A DNA stretch of 6,759 nt from Synergistetes bacterium JGI 0000079-D21 (GTDB lineage: Bacteria; Synergistota; Synergistia; Synergistales; 79-D21). A program made the position numbers and the translations under genes. Every line of letters begins with the position of its first letter. The stretch's first letter is position 1. The stretch is from positions 1-6,759 of the forward strand of contig AQRZ01000014.1 of NCBI GenBank assembly GCA_000402835.1, given 5' to 3'. Shown here piece by piece: positions 1-6,654 of the stretch. Below the pieces are notes generated by a model that was not told the DNA's origin, searched no databases, and saw only the letters and a program-made list of their open reading frames with translations.

Positions 1-3000
1 CACGGTCCGCGTGTATTCCAGCCACTCCACGATACCGCTGCGGATGATCTCGAGGCCCTCCGACTCGAGGGTCCGGATCACGTGATCCGTGTAGGGATCA
101 TGGAGCCTCATGTAGATCTCTCCGATGAAGAAGACGAGGGGAAACCGGGGGAGCTCCGGTCGGCTCAGGAGGACCATGGATCGTTCGCATTCCCGGATAC
201 GCTTCCGTAAGGCCGGTTCCGAAAGGCCCTCCTCCTCGATCGCCCTGGCCGTCTTTTCCAGGACGGACTCGAACCCGTCTTCGAACCGAGCAGCGTCGGG
301 TGCGTAGGGGCGAAACCTGAGGCAGAGGTCGTCCAGAAAATCGGAGAAGAGCACCGCGTGGATGGCTTCTCGGACGAAGCGGAAAAGAGCTGCCGGGTTG
401 CTTCGGGCGCGGTCGGGCAGGAAGGGGATGTCCCGGTAATTCTTGCCGATGTGCGGCCCTAGCACGGGAAGTTCCCCGAATCCTGCCTGGGCGAGGCAGT
501 GGCGGAGGACTTCGCCGTACTTTCCCAGCCGGCAGGGGCCGCTGGCCCGCGGCAGGAAGACCGCGTACCTGTCCAGGACGGCCTGGCGGCCGATTCGGTT
601 CGATTCCGCCTCCAGGAAGGCCAGGACGTCCCCCGTCACTCCCTTCAGGGGATAGCAGGTTTCCACGGGGATCGTCCTGCGGGCCCACTCGCGGGCGGAC
701 GTCCCGGCCGTGGGGATCGCCACGGCCTGGATGCCCCAATGGCGCAAAAGGGAGCTCCCCAGGCGGTTCAGGTGTCCCATGGAGGGGAGGATCCAGGTGC
801 GGTCATTGCCTTTCGAAGCTTTCGGGATAGGGGGCAGCAGTTCAGTGTAGGAATGGACCGGTCGCGGAAAGGACTGGGCAACGATCCGCTCGTGGGCTTC
901 CGCCCGGGTGGCGAACGGAGCGCTATTGGTCTGGGCGTCGGTCACCAGGTGGAGAAAGGGTTTGTCGGCCCGATCGAAGATCTCGCGCTCCATGAAGAAC
1001 TTGATGGAATCGGGGCCGCAGGCGAAGTTCATCTGCCGGATCGGGTACAGGCCGCGTGTCCTGGCCACGAACAGGGAGGCTTTCAGGATCTCGGCCGTGT
1101 TGCACCAGTATTCATTCTCCACCAGCTTGTGGACCGGCACGTTTCGGAAGGCTTTCCACAGGAAGACCATGGGGATGTAGTCCATTCCCCGGATTCGCGA
1201 GAAAAGGCTTCCCGTCCCCGATGAGGCCATTGGATCGCAGATCACGTACTCGCGCCCCAAGCCGACGTAGCCCGGTCCGCCGCTGTCAGCGACCCTTTTC
1301 AGGAAGGTCTCCCCCGCCGCGGCGAGGGCCTCCAGGAAAGCCTCCCGGGCAGCGTCGGCCTTTTCAAAGGCTTCCAGGATCCTGCCCTTCGCGGTTTTGA
1401 GCCCGATCCGTTCCAGTTCGCCCAGGAGCGATTCGGCCATGCCTGCGGGGTCCCCGAATTTCCAGGTGGGGGCCAGGACCCGCTCCGGCGGGAGGCCCAG
1501 GGTCTCTGTGGAAAGAAAGCCCTCCCCCTCCGTGTAGACACAGTATTTCAGGCGAGGGACCCCTTCCCGCGCCGACTGGTGGATGAATGCCGGGTGAAAG
1601 AGGAAATCGACTTTCGCGTCGTTTGCCAAAAAATCGGAGTGCCCCAGGGAAATCTTCATCGCGAAGCAAAGGTCGGTTCGAGCGAGCTGGATGCCCTTGT
1701 CCACGATCCGTTCGTCCGAAGCGGGGGAGAGGACCGGGTGAAAGCCAAGGAAATTCAGGAGGGCGGCACACCAGATCCCCCATTCTCCAAGCGTCTCACC
1801 GCTTCGCTTGATCCCGACAGTCGGTCGGCCATCACCCCGAAGGGGTTTTCCCCGAACGGCAACCGTTCCGGGGAAGTGCCGTTCCAGGAGGCGGTGGTAG
1901 ACCTCGACGTAGTCCGGCTTGAGGGGGCCCCTGGCCTCGGAATTGCCTCGAGGGCAGAATCCTCCCGTCACGATCGTTTCGCCCTCGATTCGGAAGACCC
2001 TGAGCTTGCAGTCCCTCAAGCCGCAGGAACGAAGACCGTGGAGGAAGGAGCAGGAAACAGACTCGCTTTCCAAAACGCTCTCCGTGACCTGCCACCCCCG
2101 GAAGGCAGTTGCGGTCCTGCGCCCCGCATCAGCAGCCTCCCTGACGGCATCCAGGGCGCAGAGGGCTGCCCCCGTTGCGCCGAAGAGCTCGCGCCCCGGG
2201 TAGGCGAAGATCTCCTTCCCAGTGACCTGGCTCAGGGCTGCCAGCACCGCCTTCCCGAGCGACGGCCCCCCCTGGCAGGAGCAATGCGTTCCAACGGAGC
2301 GGGAACCTCCGACGAACTTGTGGAAGTATCCCGCCACGGTTGCCCGGACGATGGCGGCTGCAATCTCCTCCACCGGGAAACCTTCGGCGATCAGCCGCTT
2401 CTCGTCCATTTCCATGAAGACCCCGCAGGTGGCGTCGATGACGGGAACGCGCCGCGCGGAGAGGGCGGCCTCCTGGAGAGTGGTTTTCACGTCCAGTCCC
2501 AGCAGGGCGGCCATGTTTTCCAGCGTCTGCCCTGCCCCGGCCTGGCAGGAATAGTTCATGCGGGCCTCCTGGACTTCCCCGGTGGTCCGGCCTTCCCTCT
2601 TCCGGAAAGTGGTGAACTTCATGTCCTGCCCTCCGATCTCGAAGATCGTGTCGACCTCGGGGTCGAACTCCTTCACGCCCCGAGCGTGGCAGGTGATCTC
2701 GTCCACCGTTCCGTCGGGAACGAAGTACCCCTCCGATTCGAGTGCCGCCCGCCTGGACGGGCTGGTGAGGATTCGCTCGTACAGCTTCCTTGCCGATCCG
2801 GTAGCACAGACGGCGACGATGCGGACCCGGTCCGCGTTCCGGGCCAGGTGCCGCAGGACGGTTTTCAGGGCCCCCTCGGGATCGCCATGGGTTGGTACGT
2901 AGAGGCTGTCGATGACGCCATGGCTTTCTGCGTCGACCAGGGCCGCCTTCGTGGTGGTGGATCCCCCGTCCACGCCGAGAGCCGCGTCCACCCGTTTGCC

Positions 3001-3987
3001 GCAGGCCTCTTTTCTTTCGGCCGGGTGCCGGTTGACGAGAAAAACGCGCGGGAGAGAATCCGAAAGGGGGGGCGCGAATCCCTTGCGGCAAGCGGATGAG
3101 GCCAGAGCCGCTTCCAGCTGGCCCGGATCCAGGCAGGTCCGGTTTTTCTGCCGCAAGGCGCAGGCCGCGGTCCCGATAGCACCGACATGGAGGAACCACC
3201 GTGGCCGTTCCAGGGGGATTTGAAGCAGCGCTTCAAGCCGTTCCGTCATCCCTGCGAAAGAAAAAAGTCCGCCGGAAACCAGGGCTTGGGTTTCCTCCAG
3301 CCGGATTCCGCCAAGGACGTCGTTCTTGAAGTTGCGCAGGAGGGTCGAGACGAGTTTCGAAAGAAGCAGGGGGCGTGGAAGTCCCTCATTCTGGTCGTGG
3401 ATCAAATCCGACTGGATGATGATGCCGCACCTTGCATTGTAGGCTTCCGCCGAAGGATGGAGAGCCGCTTCCCTGGCGGCTTCGTCGAAAAGTCTCGACA
3501 GGAGTTCCGGTTCCTCGTGCGGAAGGGAGGCCTCCTTGCCGTAAAGCCTCCGGACCTGCTTTTCCAGGAGGGTTCCCGAGCCGCCCCCGCATTTCGTGTT
3601 GGTCGCCCACTCGGTGACGGCCGTCTCTCCCCCGGTGACGGAAATCCGGAAGAAGAAGGAATCCCTTGCCCCGACGTGCAGGAGGACCTTTTTCCCCGGT
3701 GCGGCACAGGCCAATCCCCTCGGGAGGGTGACGCTCTCGGGTTCGCAGACCGCACCGGGAAACGCCCTTCGAATGAAGCGGGAGCCGATGCCGGTGAAGG
3801 CAGTAGAAAGCATGCCTGAAGCGGGACATGACTTCAGCAGTTCCTCCCATTGCTCGCGAAGGGCACGAAGAGGGTTGCCCAAATGAGGCCTGCTGGGCGG
3901 CAGGAAAACGGGTTCACCGTTTTGGTCTAGGGCGGCGCAGTGAACCGACGAAGAGCCGATGTCGAAGCCCACGTAGATCCCGTTCAT
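1..3987 (-). CDS. Giant fused acyl-CoA dehydratase activase-related protein (two BadF/HgdC-type ATPase domains + DUF2229 + dehydratase-like C-terminus), 3' end cut by the window edge
   Basis: An uninterrupted frame of 1,329 codons runs off the left edge, so the C-terminus is missing; relatives are, from memory, about 1,400 residues. The ATG at 3987 follows GGGGAGGGG. Domain order: ATPase 1 (about residues 3-315) with phosphate motif DIGSSS and cysteines C133 (KCGGGSG) and C187 (RCGIII); ATPase 2 (about 335-612) with GVDGGSTTTK at 338-347, EIGGQD at 450-455, C481 (SCQAGAG) and C521 (TCGVF); a linker with C646, C655, C660 and C678; a DUF2229-type region from about 723 with C774 (LCFAMK) and C990 (ACGPDS); and a C-terminal region from about 1063 with C1111 (TCYPLKG) and C1152 (GPCRLGKYG). 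HgdC-type activators hydrolyse ATP to inject an electron from a [4Fe-4S] cluster into a 2-hydroxyacyl-CoA dehydratase. Here activator-like and dehydratase-like parts share one cytoplasmic chain. The substrate is unknown and this architecture has no established reaction. The domain assignment is confident; the function is not. Confidence 0.93.
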   Translation of the reverse strand, partial: MNGIYVGFDIGSSSVHCAALDQNGEPVFLPPSRPHLGNPLRALREQWEELLKSCPASGMLSTAFTGIGSRFIRRAFPGAVCEPESVTLPRGLACAAPGKKVLLHVGARDSFFFRISVTGGETAVTEWATNTKCGGGSGTLLEKQVRRLYGKEASLPHEEPELLSRLFDEAAREAALHPSAEAYNARCGIIIQSDLIHDQNEGLPRPLLLSKLVSTLLRNFKNDVLGGIRLEETQALVSGGLFSFAGMTERLEALLQIPLERPRWFLHVGAIGTAACALRQKNRTCLDPGQLEAALASSACRKGFAPPLSDSLPRVFLVNRHPAERKEACGKRVDAALGVDGGSTTTKAALVDAESHGVIDSLYVPTHGDPEGALKTVLRHLARNADRVRIVAVCATGSARKLYERILTSPSRRAALESEGYFVPDGTVDEITCHARGVKEFDPEVDTIFEIGGQDMKFTTFRKREGRTTGEVQEARMNYSCQAGAGQTLENMAALLGLDVKTTLQEAALSARRVPVIDATCGVFMEMDEKRLIAEGFPVEEIAAAIVRATVAGYFHKFVGGSRSVGTHCSCQGGPSLGKAVLAALSQVTGKEIFAYPGRELFGATGAALCALDAVREAADAGRRTATAFRGWQVTESVLESESVSCSFLHGLRSCGLRDCKLRVFRIEGETIVTGGFCPRGNSEARGPLKPDYVEVYHRLLERHFPGTVAVRGKPLRGDGRPTVGIKRSGETLGEWGIWCAALLNFLGFHPVLSPASDERIVDKGIQLARTDLCFAMKISLGHSDFLANDAKVDFLFHPAFIHQSAREGVPRLKYCVYTEGEGFLSTETLGLPPERVLAPTWKFGDPAGMAESLLGELERIGLKTAKGRILEAFEKADAAREAFLEALAAAGETFLKRVADSGGPGYVGLGREYVICDPMASSGTGSLFSRIRGMDYIPMVFLWKAFRNVPVHKLVENEYWCNTAEILKASLFVARTRGLYPIRQMNFACGPDSIKFFMEREIFDRADKPFLHLVTDAQTNSAPFATRAEAHERIVAQSFPRPVHSYTELLPPIPKASKGNDRTWILPSMGHLNRLGSSLLRHWGIQAVAIPTAGTSAREWARRTIPVETCYPLKGVTGDVLAFLEAESNRIGRQAVLDRYAVFLPRASGPCRLGKYGEVLRHCLAQAGFGELPVLGPHIGKNYRDIPFLPDRARSNPAALFRFVREAIHAVLFSDFLDDLCLRFRPYAPDAARFEDGFESVLEKTARAIEEEGLSEPALRKRIRECERSMVLLSRPELPRFPLVFFIGEIYMRLHDPYTDHVIRTLESEGLEIIRSGIVEWLEYTRTV

Positions 3988-3992
3988 CGAAT

Positions 3993-4001
3993 CCCCTCCC
4001 C
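3993..4001 (-). promoter_or_regulatory. Ribosome binding site of the giant activase-like gene
   Basis: The minus strand reads GGGGAGGGG, with the GGAGG core seven bases before the ATG at 3987. This supports that ATG over a second, out-of-frame ATG at 4007. The strong site suggests the gene is translated independently of the cyclase gene, which ends 62 bases upstream. Confidence 0.8.
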
Positions 4002-4049
4002 GTTCATGCCTTCGAGGGGCGATTTCCTGCTGCTTTCGCCGATTTGGGC

Positions 4050-4949
4050 TCAGCCCTCCACGCGGTTCCTTCCCCTGGATTTCGCCTTGTAGAGGGCTTT
4101 GTCCGTCCTTTCGACCAGTTCTTCCAGGGTTTCGTCAGCCAAAAACTCCGCGACGCCGAAGCTGGCACGGATCCCTTCTTCCAGGCCCGGGAGGGCGATT
4201 CTTTCGGTGTTTTCCCGAAGCCGCTCGGCGATCGCCCTCGCCGGGACCAGGGGCGTTCCGGGCAAAAGCACGAGGAATTCCTCTCCGCCGTAACGGCAGA
4301 CGGTGTCCTCGAACCGGCAGGACCGGAATAGCATCTGGGCAAAAGCCACGAGGACCTCATCCCCAAGCGCGTGGCCGTACCGGTCGTTGAACTGCTTGAA
4401 ATGATCGATGTCCGCCATGATCAGGGAAAGGGGGATGTTTTGCCTTCGGCTGAATGACAGGGCCTTCTGGGCGACGGTCTCGAAATGGCGCCGGTTTGCG
4501 ACTCCCGTCAGGGGGTCGGTGTTCATGAGCCGTGTGATGACGGCGTTGGCTTCCTCCAGCTCGCGGTTCTTTTTCGCCAGCTCCGCGGCCAGGGCAGCCA
4601 TCCTGGAAGCCATACCCTCTTCGCCGACAGGTCGAACCGGGGCACAGAAGAGCACCGTCTCCCCGTCCTGGCCGAAGCAGCCGTCCAGGGATACCGGGGT
4701 GCCGTCGGAAGTCCTCAGGAGAAGGGGCCGGTATTCCCCTTCCCGGGTTGGGGAATTTCCCCCTTCGAGAGGATTGGACTGGCCGGGAAAAAGGAACTCC
4801 CAGAACGGCCGGCCGATCGGGTGCTCGGCAAGTTTCAGGATTTCCTGCAGGGCCCGGTTGCAGTCGAGGATGGTCCCGTCTTGAGCGAGAGCTGCGGCAG
4901 CGACGGATTCGCAACCGCGAAAGCAGGATGGCAGAAGTTCGCTGTTCAT
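4050..4949 (-). CDS. PAS-GGDEF diguanylate cyclase
   Basis: This 299-aa soluble protein is predicted to make cyclic di-GMP from two GTP. Residues about 13-105 look like a degenerate PAS sensor (QDGTILDCNRALQEIL; IGRPFWEFLFP). A likely coiled coil (about 113-141, rich in A, E, K and L) leads into the cyclase domain (about 143-297), which opens with the typical DPLTGVANRRHF. The metal- and substrate-binding stretch MADIDHFKQFND is present, and the active site is RYGGEEF at 219-225, a GGDEF variant with all key acidic residues. RFED at 212-215 sits five residues before GGEEF, exactly where the allosteric inhibitory I-site (RxxD) lies, so product feedback is likely. No membrane segment is seen, so it should be cytoplasmic. 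The ATG overlaps the TGA of the preceding membrane-protein gene (ATGA) and has no clear ribosome binding site, indicating translational coupling. The signal sensed by the PAS domain cannot be read from sequence. Confidence 0.95.
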   Translation of the reverse strand: MNSELLPSCFRGCESVAAAALAQDGTILDCNRALQEILKLAEHPIGRPFWEFLFPGQSNPLEGGNSPTREGEYRPLLLRTSDGTPVSLDGCFGQDGETVLFCAPVRPVGEEGMASRMAALAAELAKKNRELEEANAVITRLMNTDPLTGVANRRHFETVAQKALSFSRRQNIPLSLIMADIDHFKQFNDRYGHALGDEVLVAFAQMLFRSCRFEDTVCRYGGEEFLVLLPGTPLVPARAIAERLRENTERIALPGLEEGIRASFGVAEFLADETLEELVERTDKALYKAKSRGRNRVEG

Positions 4950-5350
4950 TTGAAGTTCACGTCCAGTTCGTACTGGAAATCGGGGCGGATGGAGCTTTTT
5001 CGGAGCCAGGCGACCAGCGTCGTGGATTCTCCCGGGGCAAGCGGCATGAGGGTCAGGATCGCCCGGTCAAGGGTCACCCCGTTGATTTCCCGGGAAAAGA
5101 CGGCGATCTTGCCGTCTAGGGTTCGCCCGGAACCGTTCTTGAGGGAAACGTAGACCTGGACCTTGCCGTCCGGGCGGGTTTCCTTCATTTCGGAAAGGGC
5201 GATGGTCACTTTCCTCAGCTCTTCCAGGAACTCGGGGGAAGTTTTCCGCTCGTGGTCGCGCCGCTGCAGGTAGAACCACCCGCCTACGACCAGCGCAAGG
5301 ACCAGGAGGATCAGGATCGAACAATCTCCCCGATGACGTCTTCTGTTCAA
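4946..5350 (-). CDS. Small membrane-anchored protein with predicted extracytoplasmic beta-sandwich domain (hypothetical)
   Basis: This 134-aa protein starts at a TTG codon. The choice rests on GGGAGG eight bases upstream and on the absence of an in-frame ATG before residue 54. A basic N-terminus (NRRRHR) precedes one hydrophobic segment (about residues 10-28), giving an N-in, C-out anchor. There is no lipobox; Cys10 lies at the start of the hydrophobic segment, not after it. Residues about 45-134 alternate polar and hydrophobic positions like beta strands, with KNGSGRTLDGKIAVF and LMPLAPGESTTL resembling FxLYD-type sandwich domains, in which a PLxPGE turn is common; this is resemblance from memory, not a proven match. 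The stop overlaps the start of the diguanylate cyclase gene, so the two proteins are probably made together, and this one could report an envelope state to the cyclase. No enzymatic motif is visible. Confidence 0.82.
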   Translation of the reverse strand: MNRRRHRGDCSILILLVLALVVGGWFYLQRRDHERKTSPEFLEELRKVTIALSEMKETRPDGKVQVYVSLKNGSGRTLDGKIAVFSREINGVTLDRAILTLMPLAPGESTTLVAWLRKSSIRPDFQYELDVNFK

Positions 5351-5358
5351 GGCGGCAG

Positions 5359-5364
5359 CCTCCC
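5359..5364 (-). promoter_or_regulatory. Ribosome binding site deciding the TTG start at 5350
   Basis: The minus strand reads GGGAGG, eight bases before the TTG at 5350. It is the reason to accept a TTG start for the small membrane protein. The methyltransferase gene has the same hexamer at the same spacing. Confidence 0.7.
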
Positions 5365-5389
5365 TTCCTGGGTTGGTCCGGATGCGTTT

Positions 5390-5398
5390 ATTCTATCA
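5390..5398 (-). promoter_or_regulatory. Candidate extended -10 promoter for the membrane protein / cyclase operon
   Basis: The minus strand reads TGATAGAAT: an extended -10 (TGn) followed by TAGAAT, which matches TATAAT at five of six positions. Transcription would start near 5383, leaving a leader of roughly 33 bases before the TTG. No convincing -35 box lies at the right distance, which extended -10 promoters can tolerate. The assignment is by eye only. Confidence 0.35.
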
Positions 5399-5406
5399 CG
5401 GGTGAT
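5395..5406. repeat. Short perfect inverted repeat, possible operator
   Basis: ATCAC-GG-GTGAT is a perfect inverted repeat with five-base arms and a two-base centre. It overlaps the upstream edge of the candidate -10 promoter, a position where a repressor could block RNA polymerase. It is short enough to occur by chance, and no matching second site or regulator gene is visible in the window. Confidence 0.3.
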
Positions 5407-5470
5407 GCGGGAGAAATGTGCACGGAAAATAAAAAGAAACGGCATTCTTCGGAAAATATTTCAATAATAG

Positions 5471-6598
5471 TTATCCTTTGTAAATTCTGCGCTCCTGGGT
5501 TCGCTCCAGGAGGGCCAGCGTTTCCACGTGACGAGTCTGGGGAAAGAAATCGTAGGGGACGATCGAGACAACGGAGAAGCCGGCCGCTGTCAGTTTTTCC
5601 AGGTCCCTGGCCAAGGTCCAGGCACTGCATGAAAGGTAGGCGATTCGTGCCGGCCTGCAAGTTGCAGAGAGCCACTCGGTGATTTCCGGCTCGAGGCCGC
5701 TCCTGGGCGGGTTGGCGTAGACCAGGCGGCAGTCTTCTGGTATGTCGCGGATCCAGGCTTCCGCCTGAGGGATCCGCAGGGCGCAGCGCCCGCGGAGCAG
5801 TTCCGCACCGGGAGCGTTCAGGCGGGCACAGTCGAGGGCCGCCCCGGAAAGTTCGATCCCGAGGGCCCTGGAGCCCAAGGCTGTCCATCTCGCAAGCGTG
5901 GTCCCCCCTCCGCAGTAAAGGTCGATCACCGACGTTCCCGGCCCGGGCGAGAGGAAACCCTCCGCTTCGTCCAGGGACTTGGCGTAGAGGGAGGGGATGA
6001 GCTGCTGGAATCCCTGGGGCCCGTAAAGCATGCCGAGGGAATTCCTGGAAAGGGGTTTTCCCCAGAGGAGCTGCAGGGGTCCGGCTCCGAAGAGGTGCCT
6101 GCCGGCGCAGGGGAAAAGGTGAACCCAAAGTCCCTCCAGGCCCGTTTTTGCCAGGGACGGCTCTTTCCCGGCCAGCCAGGCGTCACCGGGGTCCTCCCGC
6201 GTTTTTAGGATCAGGGTGGCCTGGGCGCAAACCTGGGAGTAGATGGCCAGGGGAAACGCTCCGAAGGGGGGGAGCGCCTGGGAAAGCCAGGCCAGGGCGG
6301 TCCGTACCCGCTCGCCATGGACGGGACAGTTTTCAAGCCCCACAAGGCGGTCTCGGACCTCCATGCCGAACCTCCAGCCCGATTCCGGTTCCCAGCGGGC
6401 CTTCAGGGCCACCTTCTCCCGGTAGCCCCAGCGCGACGAGGAGGGGGGTGCTTCGATGGGGGCAACGGCGCTCGCCCACGGGGCGAGCCTCTCCTCCACC
6501 CAGGCCTGTTTCCATGCGAGGCTGGCAGCTTCGTCCAGCCCGCGGTGAGTGCAGCCCCGGCACTCTGTCGGGCACCCTTCCCGGTCGGGTTTCGGCAC
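5471..6598 (-). CDS. SAM-dependent RNA (uracil-5-)methyltransferase, TrmA/RlmC/RlmD family, with Fe-S cysteines and no TRAM domain
   Basis: This 375-aa cytoplasmic enzyme is predicted to methylate C5 of a uridine in rRNA or tRNA using S-adenosylmethionine. From N to C: C9, C13 and C16 (GCPTECRGC) plus C91 (ENCPVH) match the family's [4Fe-4S] ligands; FQQLIP corresponds to the conserved FFQ-N segment; VIDLYCGGGT at 224-233 is the SAM-binding motif I; NPPRSGL from 296 is motif IV; C324 in LSCSAW is the nucleophile that attacks uracil C6; and E359 in FFPQTRHVE is the general base. There is no N-terminal TRAM domain. Length, lack of TRAM and the NPPR form recall RlmC, which modifies 23S rRNA, but the target cannot be fixed from sequence. 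I chose the GTG at 6598, eight bases after GGGAGG, because the TTG seven codons upstream (6619) would place that ribosome binding site inside the gene. It probably forms its own transcription unit. Confidence 0.93.
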   Translation of the reverse strand: MPKPDREGCPTECRGCTHRGLDEAASLAWKQAWVEERLAPWASAVAPIEAPPSSSRWGYREKVALKARWEPESGWRFGMEVRDRLVGLENCPVHGERVRTALAWLSQALPPFGAFPLAIYSQVCAQATLILKTREDPGDAWLAGKEPSLAKTGLEGLWVHLFPCAGRHLFGAGPLQLLWGKPLSRNSLGMLYGPQGFQQLIPSLYAKSLDEAEGFLSPGPGTSVIDLYCGGGTTLARWTALGSRALGIELSGAALDCARLNAPGAELLRGRCALRIPQAEAWIRDIPEDCRLVYANPPRSGLEPEITEWLSATCRPARIAYLSCSAWTLARDLEKLTAAGFSVVSIVPYDFFPQTRHVETLALLERTQERRIYKG

Positions 6599-6606
6599 GG
6601 GCGATT

Positions 6607-6612
6607 CCTCCC
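6607..6612 (-). promoter_or_regulatory. Ribosome binding site deciding the GTG start at 6598
   Basis: The minus strand reads GGGAGG inside AAGGGAGGAA, eight bases before the GTG at 6598. The in-frame TTG at 6619 lies upstream of this site and has no equivalent of its own, so the shorter protein is preferred. Confidence 0.75.
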
Positions 6613-6624
6613 TTCTCAAAAACG

Positions 6625-6654
6625 ATGATACTGTAGCGGAGTGTAGTCAGACAA
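6625..6654 (-). promoter_or_regulatory. Candidate sigma-70 promoter of the RNA methyltransferase gene
   Basis: On the minus strand, TTGTCT (6654-6649, four of six matches to TTGACA) is separated by 18 bases from TATCAT (6630-6625, five of six matches to TATAAT). Transcription would start close to 6618, leaving a short leader of about 20 bases that contains the ribosome binding site. The surrounding gap is AT-richer than the genes. The match is moderate and made by eye. Confidence 0.4.

Noticed and set aside
499..1224. A 241-codon open frame on the plus strand
   Set aside because: It is antisense to the conserved C-terminal motifs of the activase protein and has no recognisable domain or ribosome binding site.
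1579..3099. A 506-codon open frame on the plus strand
   Set aside because: It runs antisense to the activase gene through its ATPase and DUF2229 motifs, shows no recognisable domain, and is the kind of long shadow frame expected in GC-rich coding DNA.
2129..3199. A 356-codon minus-strand open frame inside the activase region
   Set aside because: It is an out-of-frame shadow. Its translation is an arginine-, glycine- and proline-rich mixture, whereas the overlapping frame carries EIGGQD, SCQAGAG and other family motifs.
3984..4007. A seven-codon upstream frame (MNGEGIR) whose TGA overlaps the activase ATG, as a leader peptide
   Set aside because: It has no properly spaced ribosome binding site of its own. 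The overlap is most simply explained by chance repetition of ATGAACGGG.
4018..4040. Inverted repeat GGCGA/TCGCC as an intrinsic terminator of the cyclase gene
   Set aside because: The stem has only five pairs, the loop has 13 bases, and no T-run follows on the minus strand.
5705..5713. Asn instead of Asp in motif IV (NPPR) of the methyltransferase as a sign of inactivation
   Set aside because: As I recall, E. coli RlmC also has NPPR, and the catalytic Cys324 and Glu359 are intact, so loss of activity is not implied.
6596..6619. TTG at 6619 as start of the RNA methyltransferase
   Set aside because: It would place the clear GGGAGG site inside the coding region. The GTG at 6598 has that site at ideal spacing.
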